A stretch of DNA of 64,000 bases, taken from positions 1 to 64,000 of the forward strand of contig CAJQUN010001266.1 in assembly GCA_907163345.1 (NCBI GenBank), read 5' to 3'. Below the pieces are notes generated by a model that ran no database searches, was not told the origin of the DNA, and was given only the letters and a program-made list of their open reading frames with translations. Positions within the stretch are counted from its first letter, which is position 1. Each line of letters opens with the position of its first letter. Below are positions 13,556-25,585 of this stretch, piece by piece. The position numbers were made by a program, and so were the translations under genes. This stretch comes from Haberlea rhodopensis. Taxonomy: Eukaryota; Streptophyta; Magnoliopsida; Lamiales; Gesneriaceae.

Positions 13556-16506
13556 TTAACAATTTCGGACGTTTTTTTTGATTTTTTGATAAATTTCTAT
13601 TTCGTGCAATTATAAGAGTATGTGTTTTGAGTACATAAGAATATTGGTTGGAAGAATGTTTTGAGAAATTTTCAGAAATTACGTAAGTTTTTTTATTTTT
13701 TGATAATGTACGATTTCGTGCGAATATTCGAGTATATTCTCGAGTACATCATTTTCTTGGTTCGAATAAGTATTTGAGAAATTGTACAATTTCGGACGTT
13801 TTTTTTATTATTTTTTGATAAATTTCTTTTTCGTGCAATTATAAGAGTATGTGTCTTGAGTAAATATTTTTCTTGGTTGGAAGAAGGTTTTGAGAAATTT
13901 TCAGAAATTACGTAAGTTTTTTGATTTTTTGATAAATTTCGATTTCGTGCGAGTATTCGAGTATATGTTTTGAGTATATCATTTTCTTGGGTCGAATAAG
14001 TATTTGAGAAATTTTAACAATTTCAGACGTTTTTTTGATGTTTTTATAAATTTCTATTTCGTGCAATTATAAGAGTATGTGTCTTGAGTACATTGTTATC
14101 TTGGTTGGAAGAAGGTTTTGAGAAATTTTCAGAATTACTTAAGTTTTTTGATTTTTTGATAAATCCCGAATTCGTGCGAATATTCGAGTATATGTCTAGA
14201 GTACATCATTTTCTTGGTTCGAATATGTATTTGAGAAATTTTAACAATTTCGGACGTTTTTTTTGATACATTTTTTTCGTGCAATTATAAGAGTATGTAT
14301 CTTGAGTAAATACTTTTCTTGGTTGGAAGAAGGTTTTGAGAAATTTTCAGAATTACGTAAGTTTTTAGATTTTTTGATAAATTCCGATTTCGTGCGAATA
14401 TTCGAGTATATTCTAGAGTACATCATTTTATTGGTTTGAATAAGTATTTGAGAAATTGTACAATTTCAGACGTTTTTTTGATAAAATTTTTTTCTTGCAA
14501 TTATAAGAGTATGTGTCTTGAGTAAATAATTTTCTTGGTTGGAAGAAGGTTTTGAGAAATTTTCAGAAATTACGTAAGTTTTTTAATTTTTTGATAAATT
14601 TCAATTTCATGCGAATATTCGAGTATATGTTTTGAGTATATCATTTTCTTGGGTCGAATAAGTATTTGAGAAATTTTAACAATTTCGGACTTTTTTTTGA
14701 TGTTTTGATAAATTTCTATTTCGTGCAATTATAAGAGTATGTGTCTTGAGTACATTGTTATCTTGGTTGGAAGAAGGTCAGAAATTTTCAGAATTACGTA
14801 AGTTTTTTGATTTTTTTTATAAATTTCGATTTCGTGCGAATATTCGAGTATATGTCTAGAGTACATCATTTTCTTGGTTCGAATAAGTATTTTAGAAATT
14901 TTAACAATTTCGGACGTTTTTTTTTATTTTTTGAAAAATTTCTTTTTCGTGGAATTATAAGAGTATGTGTCTTGAATACATTGTTATCTTGGTTGGAAGA
15001 AGGTTTTGAGAAATTTTCAAAATTACGTAAGTTTTTTTATTTTTTGATAAATTTCGATTTCGTGAGAATATTCGAGTATATGTCTAGAGTACATCATTTT
15101 CTTGGTTCGAATAAGTATTTGAGAAATTTTAACAATTTCGGACGTTTTTTTTTTTTTGATAAATTTATATTTCCTGCAATTATAAGAGTATGTGTCTTGA
15201 GTACATTGTTATCTTGGTTGAAAGAAGGTTTTGATAAATTTTCAGAATTACGTAAGTTTTCTGATTTTTTGATAAATTTCGATTTCGTGCGAATATTCGA
15301 GTATATGTCTTGAGTATATCATTTCCTTGGTTCGAATAAGTATTTGAGAAATTGTAAAGTTTCGGACGTTTTTTTGATTTTTTGATAAATTTCTATTTCG
15401 TGCAATTATAAGAGTATGTGTCTTGAATACATTGTTATCTTGGTTGGAAGAAGGTTTTGAGAAATTTTCAAAATTACGTAAGTTTTTTTATTTTTTGATA
15501 AATTTCGATTTCGTGAGAATATTCGAGTATATGTCTAGAGTACATCATTTTCTTGGTTCGAATAAGTATTTGAGAAAATTTAACAATTTCGGACGTTTTT
15601 TTTTTTTGATAAATTTCTTTTTCGTGCAATTATAAGAGTATGTGTTTTGAGTAAATAATTTTCTGGTTGGAAGAAGGTTTTCAGAAATTTTCAGAATTAC
15701 GTAAGTTTTCTGATTTTTTGAATAAATTTCGATTTTGTGCGAATATTAGAGTATATGTCTTGAGTATATCATTTTATTGGTTCGAATAAGTATTTGAGAA
15801 ATTTTAACAATTTCGGACGTTTTTTTGATTTTTTGATAAATTTATATTGCATGCAATTATAAGAGTACGTGTCTTGAGTACATAATTATATTGGTTGGAA
15901 GAAGGTTTTAAGAAATTTTCAGAAATTACGTAAGTTTTTTGATTTTTTTATAAATTTCGATTTCTTGCGAATATTCGAGTATATGTTTTGAGTAAATCAT
16001 TTTCTTGGTTCGAATAAGATTTTAGAAATTTTAACAATTTCAGTTGTTTTTTTTATTTTTTGATAAATTTCTATTTCATGCAATTATAAGAGTATGTCTT
16101 TTGAGTACATAATTATATTGGTTGGGAGAAGGTTTCGAGAAATTTTCAGAAATTACGTAAGTTTTTTTATTTTTTGATAAATTCCGATTTCGTGCGAATA
16201 TTCAAGTATGTCTAGAGTACATCATTTTCTTGGTTCGAATAAGTATTTGAAAAATTTTAACAATTTCAGACGTTTTTTTGATTTTTTGATAAATTTCTTT
16301 TTCGTGCAATTATATGAGTATGCGTCTTGAGTAAATAATTTTCTTGGTTGGAAAAAGGTTTTCAAAAATTTTCAGAAATTACGTAAGTTTTTTGATTTTT
16401 TGATAAATTTCGATTTCGTGCGAATATTCGAGTATATGTTTTGAGTATATCATTTTCTTGGTTCGAATAAGTATTTGAGAAATTTTAACAATTTCGGACG
16501 TTTTTT
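13529..16506 (+). repeat. Satellite array, inverted block next to the viral cluster
   Basis: About 13 units of the same ~227-bp dimer in the opposite orientation to 1-13508. It ends abruptly at 16506, within the segment after ATTTCGGACG, where viral sequence starts. Units carry scattered single-base changes and occasional indels. No gene is credible inside. Confidence 0.95.
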
Positions 16507-17790
16507 AAATGCTGTTTTATATTTATCCTTTTCATCTATTTGAATTTGCCAAAATCCAGATTTCATATCAAATTTTGAAAAGATAGTTGCTTTATATAAT
16601 CTGTTTATTAAATCTCTTTTATTTGGAATTGGATATCGAATCCATTGTAGTACTTTGTTTACAGGTTTATAATTAATTACTAATCTAGGAACTCCACATT
16701 CCTTTTCAGCATTATTGTTAACATAAAAGGCTGCACAACTCCAAGGAGATTTACTGGGCCTTATTAAATTTTTAGTAAGTAAATTTTGAATTTCTTGTTT
16801 ACAGGTTTCAAGTAATTCTTTATTCATTTGAATCGGTCTTGCTTTTGTTGGGATATCTTTTTCATTGAATTCTTTTTCATAGGGTAATTCTATGATATGT
16901 TGTTTCCTGTCCCAAAAAGCATTAGGAAATTCAGAACATATTTTTATTTTAATGTTAGTTTCTATGGATTTGATTTTTGCTTGAATTGTGGGAAGTTGTA
17001 TTTGTTCTTCAATTTTTAAATATGATATTTCTTCTTTTAAAAGATTTATTTGTGATTTTTTGGTTTTGATTAGATTAAGTTGTTTAAAAATTGATGATTC
17101 TTGAAGTAAAGATATTTCTTTTACTTTTGTAGGAGTAGAAAAATGAAAACTTATTTTATTTCCCATAATATTAGTAGTAATACCTTTATGATTAACTTGA
17201 AAAGGGTAAATTGAAGTTAAGAAAGGAGTTCCTAATATTATTTCTTGATTTAAGTTTTTTACTAAAATAAATGGGGTTTTGAAACAATATCCTTGATTGC
17301 AGATATAGGCTTTTGATAATTTATATTTGATATTTAAAGGCGTTGAATTGGCTGCAACAAGTCTTTCTTTTGTTTTTTCATAATATTTAGTAGGGATAAG
17401 TCCTTCATTTATACAATTTTGATCAGCACCACTATCTATTAGGCAAATAGTGTTAATTTTAAAATCATTAATTATTAAAGTAATCATAGAATACCATTTT
17501 TGGAATGAAATTTTTCCTATTGTCTGAACGTATTGTTCTTGATCAGGCATATTTTGAGAGACATGAATTTGTCCTTGATCTGAATCTTTGGTATCAAAGG
17601 AATGTTCTTGTTCAAGAATAGATAGTTTAGTATCTAATTCTAAATCTTTTGCATCAAGACTTTGTAATTTACAATAAATATTTGAGATTTGTTTTCTTAA
17701 TTGATTAATTTCGTATTGAAGATCGGTAGAATTGATTTTCTTTATAGTAGAAGAAGGGCTTTTATCAAATAATTTCGAAATACTAAAAGG
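16507..17790 (-). pseudogene. Pararetrovirus ORF1 fragment: protease and N-terminal RT
   Basis: On the minus strand this piece reads from the end of the coat-protein region through the aspartic protease (active-site run DSGADQNC) into the reverse transcriptase. The RT includes IRPSKSPWSCAAF, LVINYKP and FDMKSGFWQIQ. It stops before the catalytic YxDD, where it is fused to satellite at 16506. The reading frame itself is open. The open frame on this strand runs 17838-16450, but its first residues come from an antisense leader and its last ~18 codons are satellite, so neither end is genuine. The role in the virus was polyprotein cleavage and reverse transcription. This truncated copy cannot encode a complete RT. 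Confidence 0.9.
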
Positions 17791-18010
17791 TCCCAGGTTA
17801 CCCCCTAATCTAGAACTATCTTCAAATTGTAGAAACAATTCCTTAGTTTTACAAGTACTATTTTAAGTTCATACTGTTCTGGTGTAATTGTTTACGTTGG
17901 TCAGCCTGTAAGTCCGTTGGTCAGCCGTGTAGGTGGTCCCGGTGGTGGTCCCGTACTCCGTCACACTATTCACAGTAGAAAACTTAAACATAAGATTTTA
18001 AAACTTTTCT
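17791..18010 (+). other. Viral leader starting inside the tRNA-primer site
   Basis: The segment begins with CCAGGTT (17793-17799), the last 7 bases of the 18-base tRNA-iMet primer site seen whole at 23444 and 29501. It then follows the same leader as those copies to the ORF1 start at 18011. The leader includes GTTGGTCAGCC twice and GGTGGTCCCG twice (about 17896-17955), a GC-rich block standing out from AT-rich surroundings. The break at 17790/17791 joins it back-to-back with the minus-strand protease-RT piece. Confidence 0.8.
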
Positions 18011-21000
18011 ATGGCTTCAGCAATTAGAAGACTATTTTCTAGAAGTTCTTCAAGTTCAAGTAGCATCATTCAATCAAAAGAAATACATTTACCTATTAAT
18101 TATTCAAACTGGACTATTCGAGAAGAACAAATAGAGACTCTTTATCACATAGGATCTTTTGATTTCAAAACTGCTTTTTCTATTAAAACTCATGAAGAAA
18201 CTATTTCTATACAACAAGAATTTCAAAGTATACCTTTGATATCTTTAAATTCTATCACTAAATATATAGAAAGACACTATAAATATATTCACTTTGGTTT
18301 AATACAAGTTGCTGTTAAACCATTAGTTCATATGGGAGTTAATGCTCCAATATATCTCGCTCTTCGAGATAAAAGATTAAAAAAATATAAATCTTCATTA
18401 TTGGCCATGATTCAAACAAATGTTTGTAATGGACCAATATACTTCAACTGTTCCCCCAACTTTTCAGTAGATCTTTCAGATCAACTAATTCAAGACTCAT
18501 TAGTCTTAGACGTTCATCTTCAAGGAGATGAATTTTGAGATTTATGTAAAAACTTTGCTATCATATATAGAGTTTATTTTAGAATAATGAATTCATAATT
18601 AAATCCAAAATTTAATCTTCAAACAACAATAAAAGACGAAACTGTCTTATTACATGTTGAAGCAGACAATCCATCTGTTTTTGTTCCAAAACGTTTGAAG
18701 TGGGATGAAATCACAATCCCAAATGAATTTATTATTCAAACTCCTCAAATACCTAGAAACTTAGTACGAAGAGACATATCTCAAATAATTGAAGAAACTG
18801 ATGGTCGTGTTTTATTACGATTTAATTCATATAGAGAAAGATCTCATTCACCTATAATTGATGACCCCGAACAAGAATCATCTAGAAAATCCGTTTCAAA
18901 TTATTCTACTTCTCGTTTTACAGACTCAAAAATCAATTTTAAATCACCTCTGCCAAAATTCCAACCATCTAGTTCAACAAATTATTCTCCTCCCAATTCC
19001 CCAACTTTATCTCAAATAAACATGATTTCATGTTTCAATTTTAAAATTAATCTTCAATATTTGATTGATGATTACAATGATTTTGAGAATAACGACAAAA
19101 GACAATGGTTTGAACAATTAGAACCTCAATTCATAGAACAAATAAAAAAGGCTTGGATGATGGACATAATTAAGAAAAGATCAAATATTCCTTTACTTAA
19201 TTGGTTTAACATGTATGCCTTTACTAAAGAAATAGAAAATGTTTATTCTCTACAACAAATAAATGTTCAAACAGCCCTTTACAAAAAATGGACTTTAGAC
19301 AATAATACTATTGTCACTTCTATTCATCCACCTCTTCAAAAAATAAAAGTAATCACTTCAGATGGTGAAATCATAGCTACTCCCTTCAAACGAGGTCGTG
19401 ACGGAAAAGATCCTGTTACACAAGAAGATATTATAAAAATATATCAACAAAATAATTTTTCAAATCAAATTTTACATACGATGGCTACTCAGCTAAATCA
19501 AATGCAAAATTTGCAATTAGAACCTAAATCAGAAAATTTAAAATTTCATCACGATATTTCTAAATCTCACTTAACCCAAGAAGTATTCCTATGTCCCTTG
19601 AAAGTAAATTAAAATTACCAAATACCGATATACTTAATCGTATAAACGAAAAACTTGCCAATATTCCCTCTACTAGTAATTCAAAAATTAATTGTGTTAA
19701 AATAACAAATGAAAGTTCTGATAGTGATACAGATAATCTCATAAATGAAATTAATGAAAATTTTAAAGGAGAAATCAATAAATTACGTTCATTTGGTCCA
19801 ACTAGAAATTTTTATAAAAAACCAACACCTCCTGACATTCAATATGAAGAAAGAACTCAATTTCAAACTTCTAAATATGATGGACAATCTATACATCAAT
19901 GGAATATAGATGGTAAATCCGAATCTGAAATACTCAATACATTACAAGTAATGGGTATGGCAAAAACTGCATACAAAATTCAAAATGCTACAGAAGAAAC
20001 TGATGTAGGTCTACTAATAACCGGATTTACAGGACAATTAAAAAATTGGTGGGATAACCAATTAACTTTAGAATAAAAACAAGCTATTATACATCATAAG
20101 TCAGAATTTGAAACTGAAGATGGAATAATTCAGCAAAAGGCCGATGCCTGTGATTATTTAATAATTACTATCGGCATGTATTTCGTTGGAAATCCAAAAG
20201 AACAACTAAGCTCTTCTCATATTGTTCTTTCAAACTTAAGATGTCCTACTCTATCTGATTATAGATGGTACAAAGACGTCTTTCTTACTTATGTTCTCAA
20301 AAGAACAGACTGTAATCAAGCTTTCTAGAAAGAAAGATTCATTGCAGGTCTTCCTAAATTATTCGGTGAACGAATAACACAAAAACTCAAAACTGAAACT
20401 GATAGTGATCCTATCAATTTTAATTCAATAACTTTTGGACAATTATTTTCTTTTATCAAAAAAGAAGCTTTAACGTTATGCTCTGAATTAAAAATACAAT
20501 CAAAATATGGCAAAGATAAACATAATTCTAGAAAAGAATTAGGTAACTTTTGTGAAGCATTTGGTATGCAAAAAATTCTTGCTCCCTCAACATATTATAA
20601 AAATAAGGTTAAAAAGCTCACTTAAGACAAAAGATATCGAAAATATTTTCGCAAACCTAAAAGAAGTTCAAAAGAACCAATGCCAGAAGAATCATTTAAG
20701 AAAAAGAAAAAATCTTACAAAAAACCATATAAAAAATTTAGTAACAATAATACTACAAAAATTCAATGTTGGAAATGTCATCGTTTTGGTCACAAGGCAG
20801 ACACCTGTCCTGTGAAGACAAAAATAAATGAATTATTTCAAGATGATCCAGAACTTAGAGATAAAATATCAACATTATTAATAAATGAAGAAAAACCACA
20901 TTCTCAAACTTCTGAATCAGAATCTAGTATTAATACTGATTTCGAATATTTAAACCAAATTGCAAATATCTCTAGTGACAGTGAAGACGAAAATCAAAAT

Positions 21001-21169
21001 TCTAATTTCTGCTCTTTGTCAATAAATGTCATTACAAAAAATAAAGACCAACAAGAATTTTTATTCGAATTAATAAATAAAATTAATAATCCTGAAGATC
21101 GAAAAGAATATTTAGAAAAATTTAAAACTTTACTACTTACCGAAGAAGAGCCAACCAATCAAATAAATG
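18011..21169 (+). pseudogene. Pararetrovirus ORF1 N-terminal half: movement and coat protein (copy A)
   Basis: Starts at ATG 18011 (MASAIRRLFSR). The first ~330 codons are a caulimovirid 30K-type movement protein, with GVNAPIYLALRDKR and LVLDVHLQGDEF. The movement protein would act at plasmodesmata. The coat region follows, then a basic lysine-rich stretch and a CX2CX4HX4C zinc knuckle (CWKCHRFGHKADTC, about 20769-20810), then an acidic Ser/Glu-rich tail. Breaks: TGA 18536-18538, TAA 18596-18598, loss of one T near 19571 shifting the frame, TAA 20074-20076, TAG 20326-20328 (shared by other copies) and TAA 20623-20625. It is cut at 21169 before the protease. Confidence 0.93.
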
Positions 21170-21228
21170 CTCAAACAAAAATTACATTCATCTGCATCTC
21201 CTACAACTGAATGTAATTTTTGTTTGAG
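21170..21228. repeat. 19-bp inverted repeat at a viral fold-back join
   Basis: Arms 21170-21188 and 21210-21228 are perfect reverse complements around a 21-base spacer. Arm and spacer are RNase H coding sequence in plus orientation. The second arm begins the minus-strand RNase H-RT piece. The structure is a strand switch within one gene. Confidence 0.92.
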
Positions 21229-22160
21229 TATACCCCCATACTCTGAATCAGATGCATCCGTTTCAACTATAAGGAAGGCATCGGGATTTGGAAGTCCTAG
21301 GCAAGGTAATGATGTAACTTGAGTTTTAATTAATTGAACTAGCCGTGAATGTTCAGATGTCTATTCACAAGGTTTCTTTTGAAGTCTTTGATAAAGAGGT
21401 TTACAAATAATACGTAATTTAGGAAAGAAATCTGAAACATAATTAAGACATCCGAGGAATCGTTGAAGTTGAGTTTTATCTTTAATTTCATCTGGAAATT
21501 TTGACGCAAACTCTATGGCTCTTGAAATAGGTTTGATAGTGCCTTGGAAAATATCGTGTCCTAAGAAACGAATTTTAGTTTGAAATAGTTTTAATTTAGA
21601 TTCTGAAACGGCTAATCCATTTTTCATAGTAGTTTGAATAAAGATATTTAAATGCTTAAAATGTTGATCTATTGATTCTGAAAATATTAAAACATCATCC
21701 ATATAAACAATGATAAAATCAAAGGAATTGAAAATATTATTTATTATATTTTGAAATTCAGAAGGAGCATTCTTGAGACCAAAAGGCATTACATTCCATT
21801 CGTAATGTCCAAAAGGTACGGTAAATGCTGTTTATATTTATCCTTTTCATCTATTTGAATTTGCCAAAATCCAGATTTCATATCAAATTTTGAAAAGATA
21901 GTTGCTTTATATATCTGTTTATTAAATCTCTTTTATTTGGAATTGGATATCGAATCCATTGTAGTACTTTGTTTAAAGGTTTATAATTAATTACTAATCT
22001 AGGAACTCCACGTTCCTTTTCAGCATTATTGTTAACATAAAAGGCTGCACAACTCCAAGGAGATTTACTGGGCCTTATTAAATTTTTAGTAAGTAAATTT
22101 TGAATTTCTTGTTTACAGGTTTCAAGTAATTCTTTATTCATTTGAATCGGTCTTGCTTTT
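21210..22160 (-). pseudogene. Pararetrovirus ORF1 fragment: RT and start of RNase H
   Basis: Read on the minus strand from 22160: RT N-terminal part (PIQMNKELLETCKQE, SPWSCAAF, LVINYKPLN), palm with the catalytic box YMDD (about 21699-21710), connection region (RFLGHDIF, LQRFLGCLNYVSDFFP), and the first RNase H block with the ETDASDSGYGG motif. Single-base losses near 21912 and 21830 shift the frame. A TAG replaces a Trp codon near 21361. The piece starts at the codons for TKARPIQM and is fused at 22160/22161 to a plus-strand ORF2 fragment. Confidence 0.9.
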
Positions 22161-22819
22161 TTTACATTTTAACTTCTTTAAAGAATTCCCCAATTGGTTT
22201 TGCGACTGGTGGTTCAAATTTGGTCCTTCAACCGAAATTCTACCTCCAGATGTAAAACTTGCCTTTCAAAGTTTTGTTTCAAAAGCTCCAGGTACAGACT
22301 TTGAAAAACAAATTCTTTATTTTGCTGAATTCAAAGTACAATGGATTTTCTGTTGGAATTTCCAATTTCAACAATTTTATTCAAAACCTTACCCTATTTC
22401 TATTGTAAGAGAATTCAAAATTAAATGGTGGCAAAATTATTCAACTCATTATTGCAATCAAGAAGTGGTTCTTAGATTTCTTCAAACGGGTGAAAAAATT
22501 AAATGGTCACCAATTAATCAATCTGAAGTATCTACGAAACCAACTCATCCTTTGCATGCACGAACTCAAGCAAAAAATGAATTCATGATTCAAAATTCAC
22601 GAAAAACAAAAATTGAAAAAGATAAACAACCTATGACCGAGTACTCAGAACAACAAATCAAACTACTTCACATGATGGAAGATTGTCCAGAATTAGCAGC
22701 TAATTATGTTAATTATCTAAAACAAGTGAAATCGTCCTCTTCAAAAGCTGACTCAGATGAATCAACTTCAAATTTCGACCATTCAAAGATCAATTTGCTC
22801 AAGATCCATTTGATTTATG
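22161..22819 (+). pseudogene. Viral ORF2 fragment (C-terminal part)
   Basis: Matches the longer ORF2 copy at 32006-33244 from the aromatic block FFKEFPxWFCDWWFKFGPS onward through SIVREFKIKWWQNYS, LHMMEDCPELAANYVNYL and the Ser/Asp-rich tail. A one-base loss near 22782 (GACCATTC against GACCCATTC) shifts the frame before the normal end, so the open frame reads on to 23013 in a wrong frame. A small deletion also lies near 22170. Function of the family is unknown. Confidence 0.85.
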
Positions 22820-23010
22820 ATACAGCTATGACAAAGCAAACCATGTCCATGAAAAAGCAAAAGTACCGCAATTTATATTCAATGATTCAAAAAAGAGAAC
22901 TAGTTGGCACTAAAACTGGAAGAACAAAATTCATGTGGAGAGCCGGTGGACTCATCACAGCAAGCCGATGGCTTTACTGCAAAGATCCAGACAAAAAAGA
23001 CATGAAGATT

Positions 23011-23199
23011 TGACGTAAAGCTACCACTACTCAAAAGGAAGATTAAAGCAACGGTTATAATTCAAGATGCTTTCCCACTCAAATCAAAAGACTACAGTAA
23101 AGATTCCAAAGTATTGTCGGCCATTCTCAAAAGTAGATGCTAATGTAATGCAAATGTAATGTAAATTCAAATGTAATTTCAATTTTGTATCTATAAATA
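23011..23199 (+). promoter_or_regulatory. Viral intergenic promoter (copy 1)
   Basis: TGACGTAAAG at 23011-23020 carries a TGACG (as-1-like) element, and TATAAATA lies at 23192-23199. Position and elements mirror the 35S-type promoter of caulimovirids, which drives the pregenomic RNA. A start about 30 bases downstream, near 23225, would give a leader containing the primer site at 23444 and then ORF1 at 23673. TATA and TGACG are seen; activity is inferred. Confidence 0.7.
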
Positions 23200-23672
23200 G
23201 ATGTGTAAATTTCATTATAATCATCGCAGAATTCTCTGGATGATATTTTAATTAAGTTCACTCTCATTTTTCCACTACAATACTTGCTTGTAGTCGCCTA
23301 CTCTTATTCAAATTCAAAGTAAGTCAGTTTTATTTAACGCCCTTTATGTTCTTATTTCATTGCATTATTTTGTTTTCATATCATGTTTGTTCATATCATG
23401 TTTATACAAAGTTTTATACAAAGTTTGTCGATCCTCCCCAAAATGGTATCAGAGCCAGGTTACCCCCTAATCTAGAACTATCTTCAAGTTGTAGAAACCA
23501 TTCCTTAGTTTTACAATTACTATTTTAAGTTCATACTGTTCTGGTGTAACTGTTTACGTTGGTCAGCCTGTAAGTCCGTTGGTCAGCCGTGTAGGTGGTC
23601 CCGGTGGTGGTCCCGTACTCCGTCACACTATTCACAGTTGAAAACTTAAACATAAGATTTTAAAACTTTTCT
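23200..23672 (+). other. Viral 5' leader with tRNA-iMet primer site
   Basis: Leader between the TATA box and the ORF1 ATG. TGGTATCAGAGCCAGGTT at 23444-23461 is an 18-base match to the complement of the plant initiator-Met tRNA 3' end, the usual primer for caulimovirid minus-strand synthesis. Upstream are short repeats (TCATATCATGTTT, ATACAAAGTTTT). Downstream is the GC-rich block with doubled GTTGGTCAGCC and GGTGGTCCCG. Several small upstream ATGs are present. Confidence 0.9.
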
Positions 23673-25269
23673 ATGGCTTCATCAATTAGAAGACTATTTT
23701 CTAGAAGTTCTTCAAGTTCAAATAGCATCATTCAATCAAAAGAAATACATTTACCTATTAATTATTCAAACTGGACTATTCCAGAAGAACAAATAGAGAC
23801 TCTTTATCACATAGGATCTTTTGATTTCAAAACTGCTTTTTCTATTAAAACTCATGAAGAAACTATTTCTATACCACAAGGATTTCAAAGTATGCCTTTG
23901 ATATCTTTAAATTCTATCACTAAATATATAGAAAGACACTATAAATATATTAACTTTGGTTTAATACAAGTTGCTGTTAAACCATTATTTCATATGGGAG
24001 TTAATGCTCCAATATATCTCGCTCTTCGAGATAAAAGATTAAAAAAATATAAATCTTCATTATTGGCCATGACTCAAACAAATGTTTGTAATGGACCAAT
24101 ATACTTCAACTGTTCCCCCAACTTTTCAGTAGATCTTTCAGATCCACTAATTCAAGACTCATTAGTCTTAGACGTTCATCTTCAAGGAGATGAATTTCGA
24201 GATTTATGTAAAAACTTTGCTATCATATATAGAGTTTATTTTAGAATAATGAATTCACAATTAAATCCAAAATTTAATATTCAAACAACAATAAAAGACG
24301 AAACTGTCTTGTTACATGTTGAAGCAGACAATCCATCTGTTTTTGTTCCAAAACGTTTAAAGTGGGATGAAATCACAATCCCAAATGAATTTATTATTCA
24401 AACTCCTCAAATACCTAGAAACTTAGTACGAATGACATATCTCAAATAATTTAAGAAACTGATGGTCGTGTTTTATTACGATTTAATTCATATAGAGAAA
24501 GATCTCATTCACCTATAATTGATGACCCCGAACCAGAATCATCTAGAAAATCCATTTCAAATTATTCTAGTTCTCGTTTTACAGACTCAAAAATCAATTT
24601 TAAATCACCTCTGCCAGAATTCCAACCATCTAGTTCAACAAATTATTCTCCTCCCAATTCCCCAACTTTATCTCAAATAAACATGATTTCATGTTTCAAT
24701 TTTAAAATTAATCATCAATATTTGATTGATGATTACAATGATTTTGAGAATAACGACAAAAGACAATGGTTTGAACAATTAGAACCTCAATTCATAAAAC
24801 AAATAAAAAAGGCTTGGATTATGGACATAATTAAGAAAAGATCAAATATTCCTTTACTTAATTTGTTTAACATGTATGCCTTTACTAAAGAAATAGAAAA
24901 TGTTTATTCTCTACAACAAATAAAGGTTCAAACAGCCCTTTACAAAAAATGGACTTTAGACAATAATACTATTGTCACTTCTATTCATCCAACTCTTCAA
25001 AAAATAAAAGTAATCACTTCAGATGGTGAAATCATAGCTACTCCCTTCAAACGAGGTCGTGACGGAAAAGACCCTGTTACACAAGAAGATATTATAAAAA
25101 TATATCAATAAAATAATTTTTCAAATCAAATTTTACATACGATGGCTACTCAGCTAAATCAAATGCAAAATTTGCAATTAGAAACTAAATCAGAAAATTT
25201 AAAATTTCCTCACGATATTTCTAAACCTCACTTTAACCCAAGAAGTATTCCTATGTCCCTTGAAAGTAA
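23673..25269 (+). pseudogene. Pararetrovirus ORF1 fragment: movement protein to mid coat protein (copy B1)
   Basis: Begins at the same ATG context as copy A (MASSIRRLFSR) with an open movement-protein domain to 24449. There a lost base near 24431 shifts the frame, and a nearby GAA-type codon has become TAA. The coat region resumes (MISCFNFKINHQYLIDDYN at 24683) and meets a TAA at 25108-25110. It is cut at 25269 within MSLES. It lies directly downstream of promoter copy 1 and the primer site, so this is a continuous stretch from ORF2 through intergenic region to ORF1, as in a circular or tandem viral genome. Confidence 0.9.
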
Positions 25270-25585
25270 TCTTGATTGCAATAATGAGTTGAATAATTTA
25301 AATGGTCACCAATTAATCAATCTGAAGTATCTACGAAACCAACTCATCCTTTGCATGCACGAACTCAAGCAAAAAATGAATTCATGATTCAAAATTCACG
25401 AAAAACAAAAATTGAAAAAGATGAACAACCTATGACCGAGTACTCAGAACAACAAATCAAACTACTTCACATGATGGAAGATTGTCCAGAATTAGCAGCT
25501 AATTATGTTAATTATCTAAAACAAGTGAAATCGTCCTCTTCAAAAGCTGACTCAGATGAATCAACTTCAAATTTCGACCCTTTCA
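25270..25585 (+). pseudogene. ORF2 scraps, including a 30-bp inverted piece
   Basis: 25270-25299 is the reverse complement of the ORF2 stretch seen at about 22436-22465. From 25300 the ORF2 sequence runs forward again (WSPINQSEVSTKPTHP to STSNFDPF). The forward part ends at 25582-25588, where TTCAAAG is shared between ORF2 and the movement-protein gene that follows. So two joins lie within 320 bp. Confidence 0.87.

Noticed and set aside
20326..20328. Programmed readthrough of the coat-protein TAG
   Set aside because: The position is a conserved Trp codon in relatives as I recall them, and no known readthrough context follows. A shared mutation is simpler.
23346..23528. 60-codon frame in the viral leader
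   Set aside because: It runs across the tRNA primer site and is not kept in the other leader copies; at most a small upstream ORF.
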